Assembly (NCBI RefSeq): GCF_026586625.1
Contig: NZ_JAODIW010000007.1
Coordinates: forward strand, 1 to 64,000
From: Halobium salinum
GTDB lineage: Archaea; Halobacteriota; Halobacteria; Halobacteriales; Haloferacaceae
Length of the DNA stretch: 64,000 bases
Direction: 5' to 3'
Shown: positions 43,540 to 51,967 of the stretch, in pieces
Numbering within the stretch: position 1 is the first letter of the stretch
How the letters are laid out: every line of letters begins with the position of its first letter
Translations under genes and position numbers: made by a program
The notes under the pieces: generated by a model
What the model saw: only the letters and a program-made list of their open reading frames with translations
Database searches by the model: none
Told to the model about the DNA's origin: nothing

Positions 43540-43776
43540 TCAAAGCTGAATGTCGGGGAGCATCTCGAGGGCTTCGTTCAGGACGTATGCTTCAATGAGC
43601 TTGCGGGACGCCTTGGTTGTCCACTCCTTTGTCACTGCCGCTGAATCGAAGACCAGATTGAGCGCTTGCCAAAGGTGTGGGTGCTGAGTTCGAAGGAACC
43701 ATCCCCAGATGACCGCGGTGAGAGCTGCTTGATGTTCCTGGGTTAGCTCTATTTTGTCAACGTTGATGGACGCCAT
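43540..43776 (-). CDS. Small uncharacterised protein
   Basis: 78 residues, ATG at 43776. Helical and neutral, with Trp-rich segment VIWGWFLRTQHPHLW. No known motif. It is upstream of the HhH-GPD-like gene on the same strand and may be co-transcribed with it. The sequence between 43777 and 43930 is AT-rich with no gene. Confidence 0.45.
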   Translation of the reverse strand: MASINVDKIELTQEHQAALTAVIWGWFLRTQHPHLWQALNLVFDSAAVTKEWTTKASRKLIEAYVLNEALEMLPDIQL

Positions 43777-43930
43777 TCGTTACGAAAACGTTCGTGTCAG
43801 GCGTGTATATATCTTGACTCCGCATTCGGTTGGATGAATTGGTGTCTACGTGGAATACCAATATTCTTATTCAATTAACTCTCTATTGGCTTATATAGGG
43901 CCGCTCAGACGACCGTGGTTTCTGGCTGGT

Positions 43931-44395
43931 TCACTCATATTCGAAGTCGTCGTCTTCAGAGTCAACCTCTGTCCCATCCTCAATCAGCACTGCCTGATAT
44001 GAGAGGGTGCTAGTCTCGGTACTGGTGTTCTCTACAGGAACAATCTTACCGCCTGTCATGGGGGCCTGTAAGCCCCATTTGCGCTCAACATGGAACATAG
44101 TAGTCTTGGTTCCGCCATCTGAACTGACAGAAACTCGCACCTTGTAATCCGACCCTGACTTCAGGTTAGTGAGTGTGACTTGGAACCCGAGAGTGTTGAG
44201 TTCGCCAATGTTCGGTATCTCATGCACTTTCACCTCTGAGATATAAGCGGGCTCGGGTGAACGAGTAGGACTCTGCGTACGGGTAGGAGTATGTGGAGAT
44301 CTGCTGTCCCCAGTTCTGCCTTCATTTGAAGAACAACCGGCCAGAAGCGATGCAGCCCCGAAAGAGGCGAGTGACAGGAGTTTACGTCTTTTCAT
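43931..44395 (-). CDS. Tat-exported lipoprotein
   Basis: 154 residues from the ATG at 44395. The N-terminus MKRRKLLSLASFGAASLLAG followed by Cys has a twin-arginine signal and a lipobox, so it is exported folded and lipid-anchored outside the cell, as most haloarchaeal lipoproteins are. A Thr/Ser/Pro linker leads to a beta-rich domain with a FxxEx2-like immunoglobulin or DUF-type fold that I cannot name. Substrate-binding or structural role unknown. Confidence 0.75.
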   Translation of the reverse strand: MKRRKLLSLASFGAASLLAGCSSNEGRTGDSRSPHTPTRTQSPTRSPEPAYISEVKVHEIPNIGELNTLGFQVTLTNLKSGSDYKVRVSVSSDGGTKTTMFHVERKWGLQAPMTGGKIVPVENTSTETSTLSYQAVLIEDGTEVDSEDDDFEYE

Positions 44396-44459
44396 CACAA
44401 AATGGTCTCTCTGAAACATATATGTTAGTTCCGCTGACGAAACTCTCCTTTTGTTTTTT

Positions 44460-44840
44460 TCAGATGTCTGTGGGCATAATCATTTCACGCACGAATCGAA
44501 GATATTCCTCGGCGACCCATTCACCTCGGCCGGTGAGCGAGTATTCCTTCCGGCGCTTGTCGCTTTCCTTCGTCTGTTTACTGATTAATCCTGATTCGAC
44601 CATCCGGTCGAGACTTGGGTACAACCGCCCATGATTGATGTCTTCCGGGTAGAGATTTTCGAGCGCATTCTGGAGGGTCACTCCTTCCACTGTCTCAAAT
44701 CGATAGATGAGACAGAGGAGATAGGTCTGAAAGGCGGTGAGGTCGGTTGGAATATTATACGTCGAAAAATCAATCGAACCGGCCGGCGGGGGGTCCTGGT
44801 CGCTTGCCCCCTCCTCGTCCGGTGGATCTGAATCAGCCAT
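44460..44840 (-). CDS. PadR-family transcriptional regulator
   Basis: 126 residues from the ATG at 44840 (MADSDPPDEEG). After an acidic Pro-rich leader, LTAFQTYLLCLIYRFETVEG ... LYPEDINHGRLYPSLDRMVE ... SGLISKQTKES is a PadR winged helix with the typical GRLYPSLDRM recognition part. Lies between the lipoprotein and the T4SS operon and could control either. The 427-bp stretch 44841-45267 upstream contains AT-rich promoter-like DNA and no gene. Confidence 0.8.
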   Translation of the reverse strand: MADSDPPDEEGASDQDPPPAGSIDFSTYNIPTDLTAFQTYLLCLIYRFETVEGVTLQNALENLYPEDINHGRLYPSLDRMVESGLISKQTKESDKRRKEYSLTGRGEWVAEEYLRFVREMIMPTDI

Positions 44841-45267
44841 ATTCACCCATCCTAGCACCGATGCTTAAAATTCTGTGCTTCAATTCAGACTGGACTCGAT
44901 AGTTGTCATACCTTATCTAGCAGAAGCCAGGCGATTTCCCAGGATTCTTCAGCCGACTAGCTGTGCTTATACCACCTCTATTTCGATCTAAAGCCGATGC
45001 GTCTGCGCTCCCCAGTGATTCGGTCAGACTGGTGTAAATCGGACTCTTAGCGGCAATGAGTACGCTTTTGATTCCAACGGATAGGTCTCCTTGTAATCCG
45101 ACCGTCTGAATACCAATGGCATGATGGCACTGAATCGTCTCGAAACCCCTGCCTGAATGCGGTCTACTTACTATTTTTGTCGGTTAGAAGCGCTATCTGT
45201 CGTCTAAGATAAATGCATCAATAGTCTTATCTAAGGTTTTTAGTGCCGTCACTATAATGAACTAATC

Positions 45268-45603
45268 ATGCGCCATCGTCACGGTGTCGCACGATCCCTG
45301 GTCGTCCTGTTCGCGTTCACCGCAAGTACAGGCGTCGCTGCCGCCCAACAAAGCGAAATAAGCAGCTCACTCACGCAGATCGAGGAGTTCGTCGCCACAA
45401 CCCTCGGTCAGATCGGTGTGATCGTCTTCCTCGTCGGCGCTGCCGTCTGGTTCGTTTCCAGACGCAGTGCCGACCGCGCCCAATGGGGCTGGCGCGGCAT
45501 GTGGGGCGGCGCCGGGATGATCGTCCTCTCGGTCAGCTACAACGTGTTCGTCGGCCTCTTCGAGAACCTCGCCCCGGGGATGATTGTCCCAGTCCTTCCC
45601 TGA
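45268..45603 (+). CDS. VirB2/TrbC-like pilin-type membrane protein
   Basis: 111 residues. A signal peptide (RSLVVLFAFTASTGVAAAQ) is followed by two membrane helices (IGVIVFLVGAAVWFVS and GAGMIVLSVSYNVFVGLF), the size and layout of VirB2-type pilins. First gene of a long operon with VirB6, VirB3, VirB4 and coupling-protein homologues. It probably forms the extracellular conjugation fibre. Confidence 0.65.
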   Translation: MRHRHGVARSLVVLFAFTASTGVAAAQQSEISSSLTQIEEFVATTLGQIGVIVFLVGAAVWFVSRRSADRAQWGWRGMWGGAGMIVLSVSYNVFVGLFENLAPGMIVPVLP

Positions 45604-45664
45604 GCAGTGTCCTCGGGTGAGGCGAGAGCGGGCTACCGCTCTCTCCACCCCATCACTCTGACCT

Positions 45665-47503
45665 ATGACGGACAGTCGTCCCCTCACTGGCCTCGTGGTT
45701 GTTGCCCTCCTCGCGCTCCCCGTCGTGAGTGCGGTCACAGCACCGACTGGTACCGCGCCCAACAACGGGACGCGTGCGTTCATCTCCGACGACCGCGATC
45801 CAGACGCCGGGGCTCTTCCGCCGTTCGTGCTCTCCACCCTCGACGATGTCGTCCGTGCGGAGAACGTCTCTGTGGCGAACATTAGTCGGATGCGCGATTT
45901 CTCCTACGCGACGACTCGACCACCGTATCGTGTCGGGCCGAACCAACAGACGCTTCGTGAGTACCGACTCGCCCAGTTGAACTCGATTCAGCGCAACGAT
46001 TCGACGAGTCTCTGGCTCCCCGACTCACAACGCTCGAACGGCACGGTCGTCAAAGACGCCCATATCACGATTCTCGGGACAAACAAGGGAGTGCGTACTG
46101 GCATGGGAGCCAGCGAGGACAACCGCTCTGAAAACGCAAGTGACCGACTGCTGATTCCCCGGAATGGCACGGTTTTGACGCAGCTCGATTACTCGACGCT
46201 CCTTCCGAACCGGACATGTACCGTTGCCGGCGACACCAAGACCTGTCTCTCGTACGATCTCCTCGAGCAGCAGGTCGACCGAAGCGTCCGAATCGGCAAT
46301 CAGACCTGGGAGAGTGATTCAGCGTCGCCGCGTCAACTCGAGTACGACGGGGCGAGCGCAACCGAGCCGACGACGATGCAGGTTCGCGCGACGATCAACT
46401 CAACCGTCGCTGTCACGACGAAGACCTACGTCCGCGACGGCGGTGGCTGGCAGCTGTCGAATACGACTGCCGATGAGACGCTCACCCTCTCGCACACGGT
46501 CCAGGACAGCGCTTCTGTGGTCGTCTCCACAAATCAGGACCTCAGCGTCACACAGACGGTCGTCCGCTCCGAGGAAGGGATTGACCGAATCATCCTCCGG
46601 TTCGAGGGCCCACAGACGCTCTCCGACCGCCGACTCTGGAGCTATGCTCGGTTCAAGGGGTCGGCTGGACGCGTTCAGAACGTGTGGGGCGTCTATTCGC
46701 AGCGCCGGTACACGAATGCGACACGCGGTCGACGGCTTCTCACGACGTCGAACACCACCCTCTCGCTCTCACCGAGTAACACGACCCGACTCAAACAGAC
46801 GCTCGCACAGCAGCTCGCGGCCACAAACGAACGGCAGCGCACCGTCCCGTTCCCGAACGTCCTCGAACTGCGGCTCACCGCTCGTAGTCGGCAGCCGACG
46901 CTCCGCTGGACGCAGAACACGAGTGTCACCGCTGCTCCAGAGATTACGAGACTGAACGGCTTCAATATGTCCGGCAGCGCGGCCCCGCTTGACCGGCGTG
47001 TGAATCTCACCTCGGTGTCGCCTCGCGGCTACACGACAATCGTCATCACGAACGTCGACCAGCCGATTACAGAGCTCCGAGATATCCACAACGATTCGAT
47101 TCCGGTGACCACACAGACCGTTCGCGAGCAGAACGCGAGTCTCTCCGCGACGACACTCAACGAGACGCACGCCCGGATCCAACTCACCGACGTCACCACT
47201 GGCCAACCGCTAGCGGGCCGAACCCTCTGGCTCAGCGGGGCCGCTCAGGGACGAGTAACGACGAACGCCGATGGCGCAGTTGTCGTCGAGCGGCGTGACC
47301 TCTACGTCACAGCCTCGTTCACGGGCGCGACCAACGTCTCCGAGAACGTCTACTACGGATCAGCACAGACACGAGTCGCGTTCCAGCCGGATCCATTCAA
47401 CATCTACCAGCTCCTGACCAGCCTGGCGGGTGCGCTCGTCTCCGTGGCGGCGTTTCTCGTCTTCTTCGCACCGTTCGCGTACATGCGGCGGGGAACAGGC
47501 TAG
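45665..47503 (+). CDS. Large membrane-anchored surface glycoprotein of the T4SS
   Basis: 612 residues with an N-terminal signal (LTGLVVVALLALPVVSAV) and a C-terminal membrane helix (LAGALVSVAAFLVFFAPFAY). Between them lie about 540 extracellular residues rich in Asn-x-Ser/Thr sequons, so heavy N-glycosylation is likely. The last part has an Ig/CNA-B-like segment (GQPLAGRTLWLSGAA). I recognise no enzyme. Position 2 in the operon suggests a surface or mating-pair component. Confidence 0.65.
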   Translation: MTDSRPLTGLVVVALLALPVVSAVTAPTGTAPNNGTRAFISDDRDPDAGALPPFVLSTLDDVVRAENVSVANISRMRDFSYATTRPPYRVGPNQQTLREYRLAQLNSIQRNDSTSLWLPDSQRSNGTVVKDAHITILGTNKGVRTGMGASEDNRSENASDRLLIPRNGTVLTQLDYSTLLPNRTCTVAGDTKTCLSYDLLEQQVDRSVRIGNQTWESDSASPRQLEYDGASATEPTTMQVRATINSTVAVTTKTYVRDGGGWQLSNTTADETLTLSHTVQDSASVVVSTNQDLSVTQTVVRSEEGIDRIILRFEGPQTLSDRRLWSYARFKGSAGRVQNVWGVYSQRRYTNATRGRRLLTTSNTTLSLSPSNTTRLKQTLAQQLAATNERQRTVPFPNVLELRLTARSRQPTLRWTQNTSVTAAPEITRLNGFNMSGSAAPLDRRVNLTSVSPRGYTTIVITNVDQPITELRDIHNDSIPVTTQTVREQNASLSATTLNETHARIQLTDVTTGQPLAGRTLWLSGAAQGRVTTNADGAVVVERRDLYVTASFTGATNVSENVYYGSAQTRVAFQPDPFNIYQLLTSLAGALVSVAAFLVFFAPFAYMRRGTG

Positions 47504-47580
47504 CACTCGTGATGCACTTACTTGCATTTCCACCCTAAAGCTCACGCAACAAACGCACACCACCGAACTCAGACCACACG

Positions 47581-49062
47581 ATGACCGGATCGAGATTCCA
47601 CGTCCCACTCGACGTCGTCCACGACAGCATCGGTCCCGATACTCTGGCGTCCATCCAGCACGGCATCGCGACGCTGCCGACTGACGCCACGCTGGTTCCG
47701 CTCGCCGCCGTCTTCACCGACTGGATCGCGAACTTCTTCACCTACATCCTCACCGGGATTCTCGGCTTCATCGGCGAGCTCATCGCCAACGGGATGCGGA
47801 CGTTCATCATCTTCGACAGCCCCTACTCCGACCCGACGATGCAGGCGGCCTTCCAGCACAATCTCGATATCTTCCCGCAGCTGCTCGTGATCATGTTCAT
47901 GGCGGGGGTCGCAACGAAGCCGTTCGCCGATCAGCGGGAGGTGACGAACTTCATGCTCGTCTGGAAGGCGCTGAAGGTGATCATCTTCGTCGCCGTCGCC
48001 CGCCAGATCATGCACTTCGGCCTCCTGCTGACGAACGCGATCATTCGCCATATCTTCACCGCGAACTACGGTGCCGCATTCGGACCAGAGGTTCTGAAAT
48101 CCAGTCTCGACGGGGCTGCGGCGTCGGGTGCTGGGGTGATCATCGGGGCGCTCATCCTGAGTATGGTGTCCGTGGCGGGCATCCTGCTGGCACTCGGTGT
48201 GTTCGTCCTCCGGGAGTTCCTGTTCAACGCGACGTTCATTCTCCTGCCCGTCCTCGGGGCGATGCTCTTCCTGGACTTTGGGCCGCTCCGCTACACCTCA
48301 GAGATCGCGAAAACCGCCCTCCGGGCGACGGCCTATATGCTCCTCGCCGGAATCGTGATGGCCGGTCTCTTGCAGACTGGCGCCGCGGCTGCCGGGGCGT
48401 ACGCGGACATGGCCGGGCAGGGAGCAACAGTGGCACAGACTCAGCAGGCGAGTGATCCTGGGTTCGGGGAGGTCCTCGAGGCGTACCTCTTCTGGTTGAT
48501 TGGCCTCGTCGCTCCCGCACTCGTCGGCATCAAATCAGCGGCGATGGCTGGGCTGTCGCCGCGGCGCATTTCTGGTCGTCAGGGTGCGAAGAGCAAATCG
48601 AGTTCCCAGAGTTCGTCGACGAACCAGTCTGGTGGAAAATCGACTCGTACCGCCCTGATGGAACAGGCGAGGCATGGAACGTCTAAGGGGCTGGGCTATG
48701 CTGATCGGAAAACTGGCGGAATCGGGAGCAGCGCTGTCAGTAGGGCTGAATCTGCAGCAGGTCGGGCAAGGAGTGCAGCCGGAAGCACAGCTACAACTGT
48801 CCTCTCTGAAGAGACTGTCAAGACGAGTAAGAAGGTAGGGGCTCAAGGAAAGAAGGGCGGAAAGCGTGCCGCTCAAGACGTCAAAGCCGGTGCCGACTAC
48901 GCGACTCGAAATCTCCACCAATCACCTGTTGACTGGGCGGAAGCTGGTCTTGAGAGATACCGCGAGAACCCCGCTGTCGATACGTCGACGGAGACTGGAC
49001 CTAACCAACAGAAGATAAGCGATTGGACGGATGAGTCCGCCGACAAGGATCGGTCAAAGTGA
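47581..49062 (+). CDS. VirB6/TrbL-like polytopic membrane protein
   Basis: 493 residues. About seven to eight membrane helices span residues 45-330, including FVLREFLFNATFILLPVLGA and LFWLIGLVAPALVGI, followed by a long hydrophilic Ser/Lys-rich cytoplasmic tail. This is the layout of VirB6/TrbL, the inner-membrane channel of type IV secretion. The tail and the next gene are less GC-rich than the membrane part, perhaps marking a recombination border. Confidence 0.75.
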   Translation: MTGSRFHVPLDVVHDSIGPDTLASIQHGIATLPTDATLVPLAAVFTDWIANFFTYILTGILGFIGELIANGMRTFIIFDSPYSDPTMQAAFQHNLDIFPQLLVIMFMAGVATKPFADQREVTNFMLVWKALKVIIFVAVARQIMHFGLLLTNAIIRHIFTANYGAAFGPEVLKSSLDGAAASGAGVIIGALILSMVSVAGILLALGVFVLREFLFNATFILLPVLGAMLFLDFGPLRYTSEIAKTALRATAYMLLAGIVMAGLLQTGAAAAGAYADMAGQGATVAQTQQASDPGFGEVLEAYLFWLIGLVAPALVGIKSAAMAGLSPRRISGRQGAKSKSSSQSSSTNQSGGKSTRTALMEQARHGTSKGLGYADRKTGGIGSSAVSRAESAAGRARSAAGSTATTVLSEETVKTSKKVGAQGKKGGKRAAQDVKAGADYATRNLHQSPVDWAEAGLERYRENPAVDTSTETGPNQQKISDWTDESADKDRSK

Positions 49063-49063
49063 G

Positions 49064-50449
49064 ATGATTGGAACACTGAGGATTGGAGATCTTCTGAGGA
49101 AGGTAGTTGTGGAGCTTCTCTCAACGGGTCTCTTTACAGCAAACTATGTGCTGGCCCCACTTGGGGTCATCTGGGTCGTCGCTAATACTCCCTCTTCGGT
49201 TAGAGGAGTGGCCGCTCTTTTAGGTGTTCCAGCCATCTGGATGCTCCCTTCGTTTACTGCAGCTCTGTTGACTGGAGCGATCTACCCAATGCATGGCGAG
49301 AACACCAAAAGTGCAGATATTGATTGGGTCTTTGGGATTCTCATTGGGTCAGCTGTATTAACAGCTGTATGGTTCCTCCCGGCTTGGGAGAACAGCTGGA
49401 CGTCACTTGCAGAAACCCTCGCTCCACTTCGAGTCTCGTCTATGTTTGACCGTTTGTGGCTTATGGGTCTCAGTTGGATTGCGTGCATCCCCTTGATGAT
49501 CTCGACGAGTCTCGGCACTGCTACGGACAATATCGAAGAAAAATCCTCGCCATCAGAGACGGCTCAAACTGATGAACTGGATTCGTCTGCTCCCAGGGCC
49601 ACAAAGCATGCTAAGCATAAAGCTCCTCAGCACAGCGACGATTCAGACCAACTGCGCCCTACTCTTGGTGATCTCGAGTACGATTGGAAACCCGCTCCAA
49701 ATGTTGGGTATCGGGACGTCGGTGGCCAAGATGAGCTGAAGAAAGAAATTACGCGATCTGTCCTCCGACCTCTGACTCGAATCGACGAAGCCTACGAGCG
49801 GTTTAACGTCTCCCCACCGAATGGAATTCTCCTGTACGGCCCACCCGGAACCGGGAAGACCCTATTCGCCCGAGCAATCGCTGGTGAACTCGGCCATCCG
49901 TATCTCGAGCTATCTGCGGGCGATATCAAATCCCGGTGGATCAACGAGTCGACCGAGCAGGTCAACCGGCTGTTCGACGAGGCCGAGCAGTTCAACCGGT
50001 GCGTCATCTTCATCGACGAAATCGATGCGCTGCTCGCTGGTCGCGGAAACGAGCTCCATCGTGAGCACGCCCAGGTCGTCAACGAGTTCCTCGCGCACCT
50101 GGACGACGAAGAGCCAAATTTCCTCGTAATTGCAGCGACGAATCGAGCCGACCTCCTCGACGAGGCCGCCACACGACGGGGACGCTTCGACCAGCAATAC
50201 GAAATCGGCCTCCCTGACCACGACGCTCGTGAGGCGATCTTCCGCGTTCGACTCCGCGAACTTCCGACCGCACTCGACGAAGACGACTACCAAGAGCTAG
50301 CCGACCGTTCAGAGGAACTCAGTAGTGCTGACATCGTGGGGATCGTCGACGACGCCGCAATGCATGCCGCCGAGCGTGATGCAGAGGCAATCACGCTCGA
50401 TGATCTTCACGAATCGTTTCCGGATCCCTCTACGGACACAAATACCTAA
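49064..50449 (+). CDS. Membrane-anchored AAA+ ATPase within the T4SS operon
   Basis: 461 residues from the ATG just after the VirB6 stop (an in-frame ATG at 49031 overlaps that gene). Four or five N-terminal membrane helices (up to about residue 150) are followed by a linker and a classical AAA+ module: GPPGTGKT (near 258), VIFIDEIDALL (near 312), the second region of homology ATNRADLLDEA and an arginine-finger RRGRFD. It resembles FtsH/PAN/Cdc48 ATPases but has no protease domain. Presence between VirB6 and VirB3 is unusual. It may unfold or assemble secretion subunits. Confidence 0.8.
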   Translation: MIGTLRIGDLLRKVVVELLSTGLFTANYVLAPLGVIWVVANTPSSVRGVAALLGVPAIWMLPSFTAALLTGAIYPMHGENTKSADIDWVFGILIGSAVLTAVWFLPAWENSWTSLAETLAPLRVSSMFDRLWLMGLSWIACIPLMISTSLGTATDNIEEKSSPSETAQTDELDSSAPRATKHAKHKAPQHSDDSDQLRPTLGDLEYDWKPAPNVGYRDVGGQDELKKEITRSVLRPLTRIDEAYERFNVSPPNGILLYGPPGTGKTLFARAIAGELGHPYLELSAGDIKSRWINESTEQVNRLFDEAEQFNRCVIFIDEIDALLAGRGNELHREHAQVVNEFLAHLDDEEPNFLVIAATNRADLLDEAATRRGRFDQQYEIGLPDHDAREAIFRVRLRELPTALDEDDYQELADRSEELSSADIVGIVDDAAMHAAERDAEAITLDDLHESFPDPSTDTNT

Positions 50450-50488
50450 CAAATCACGAATACTATAGAAAACCGATATCCCGGGAAA

Positions 50489-50510
50489 ACTATTAACTAT
50501 CTATCTTAGT
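50489..50510 (+). promoter_or_regulatory. AT-rich promoter-like stretch before virB3-like gene
   Basis: The 75-bp gap 50450-50524 is the most AT-rich part of the T4SS region, with an ACTATTAACTATC TATA-like core about 25 bp before the ATG. An internal promoter would let the part downstream of the AAA+ gene be expressed on its own. Confidence 0.4.
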
Positions 50511-50524
50511 AAGGAAATAATCAC

Positions 50525-50911
50525 ATGGAGACCTTCCCCATCGCAGGCCGGATCATCAACACGAAGTTGGTATTTGGTCTCACTGCCCGCGAAGTCGGCG
50601 AGGTCCTCATCATCCCATTCCTCGCCCTCGGCATCGCCCAGAGCCTCGGGTTCACCGGCACGCTCTTCCTGATTGCTGGCGGCATCGGTCTCACACTCGG
50701 CATCCTCATCCTCCTCGTTGCGCCCGCTGGCCAGCGACCGATCAGCTACGCCCGGGCCGCCGCAGACTACTATCTCTCATCGAACTCGTACTACAACCGC
50801 CGCACTCGAACAGAGGCAGAGACGCCTGTCGTCCAGGACGTCGTCGGCGTCCGGCAGGAGGGCCTTGACGTCGAAACGATCGAAGCCGAGCAGGAGACCG
50901 AATCGAGGTGA
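50525..50911 (+). CDS. VirB3/TrbD-like membrane protein
   Basis: 128 residues. The N-terminus (FPIAGRIINTKLVFGLTAREV) leads into two close membrane helices (VLIIPFLALGIAQSLGF; LFLIAGGIGLTLGILILL) and an acidic cytoplasmic tail. VirB3 proteins have this short double-helix form and pair with VirB4, which follows here in split form. Confidence 0.65.
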   Translation: METFPIAGRIINTKLVFGLTAREVGEVLIIPFLALGIAQSLGFTGTLFLIAGGIGLTLGILILLVAPAGQRPISYARAAADYYLSSNSYYNRRTRTEAETPVVQDVVGVRQEGLDVETIEAEQETESR

Positions 50912-50917
50912 CCACCC

Positions 50918-51967
50918 ATGGGCTCTGCCTCCTCCGACGAGACCACCGACGGAACAACCGCCGACAGCGATGGGGAACACGACGTAGACGAGACAACGAA
51001 CGGGAACGCTGCATCCGATAGTTCAACCAGACAATCGACGACGAGTGTATCGGCGGACGATTCCACCTCGACGCCGAGTTCCGAGTCACAGAACGGTACC
51101 CAGCCGACCGCGGCGACTCAAAACGGAGCGCCCGAGTCCGACCTCGAAGTCCTCCGCGCACTCGATAAGTTCCTCGACGACATCGACGAGGATCTCCCGA
51201 CCGCTCGCGAACGGGCTCGGGCTCGCGACCACTTCGACCTCGAGAATCGACTCGGCGAGTCTACGACCACTCAAGAGAAACTCGGCTTTGACTACGTTCG
51301 TGACGACGGCATCGCCGTCGACGAGAACAGCTACATCGGACTGCTGAAAGTCCACCCCCAGAACTGGCTCTCGCTCAGTGACCAGGCGAAACGTGACACG
51401 ATGAGCGCATACATGTCGTTCCTGATGTCGCTGGAGTCCAGCGTTGCGGTGCCCTGCTATCCGAAGACCTTCGACCTGACGGGGCATCTCGAACGCTTCT
51501 ACACAGCCGGTGCAAGCATGGCCTCGCGGGGTCAGACGCCCATCCTCCAGTACGGACGCAAGTTCTACATCCAGTGGGCGAACACCAATATCGAAGACGA
51601 GGACCTCAAACAGCGCGATTTCTACATCGTCACGCGGGTCGACGCCGACCAGGTCCACAAGGACCTCGATACAGGAAGCGTATTGAGTCAGCTCGGGACG
51701 CTTCCGGTCATCGGGACGGTCTTTTCGGGGATCGTCGATCGAACACCACTGGGCGATTCCCACGAGGAGGCCCGCACCGAACTCTGTATCCGCGAAGTCC
51801 GGCAGCGCCAGCGCCGAATCACGAACAAACTCGGCCGGACGGACGTCTCCATCGAACGCGTCACCGACCGCCAGGAGACGATGGAGATTCTCTATCACTA
51901 CTACAACCACGTCGACCCGAAGTTCGAGAAGTTCTCACACGCGACGAAAACGGAGGGTGAGCACTAA
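50918..51967 (+). CDS. VirB4 N-terminal domain-like protein
   Basis: 349 residues. A long Ser/Thr/Gly-rich acidic leader (about 85 residues) is followed by a fold like the CagE/TrbE/VirB4 N-terminal domain: GLLKVHPQNWLSLS, AYMSFLMSLESSVAVP, FYIVTRVDAD. No Walker motifs. It ends TAATG, sharing one base with the VirB4 ATPase start, so the two are coupled. In most bacteria this domain is the front half of VirB4. Here it is a separate polypeptide. Confidence 0.65.
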   Translation: MGSASSDETTDGTTADSDGEHDVDETTNGNAASDSSTRQSTTSVSADDSTSTPSSESQNGTQPTAATQNGAPESDLEVLRALDKFLDDIDEDLPTARERARARDHFDLENRLGESTTTQEKLGFDYVRDDGIAVDENSYIGLLKVHPQNWLSLSDQAKRDTMSAYMSFLMSLESSVAVPCYPKTFDLTGHLERFYTAGASMASRGQTPILQYGRKFYIQWANTNIEDEDLKQRDFYIVTRVDADQVHKDLDTGSVLSQLGTLPVIGTVFSGIVDRTPLGDSHEEARTELCIREVRQRQRRITNKLGRTDVSIERVTDRQETMEILYHYYNHVDPKFEKFSHATKTEGEH

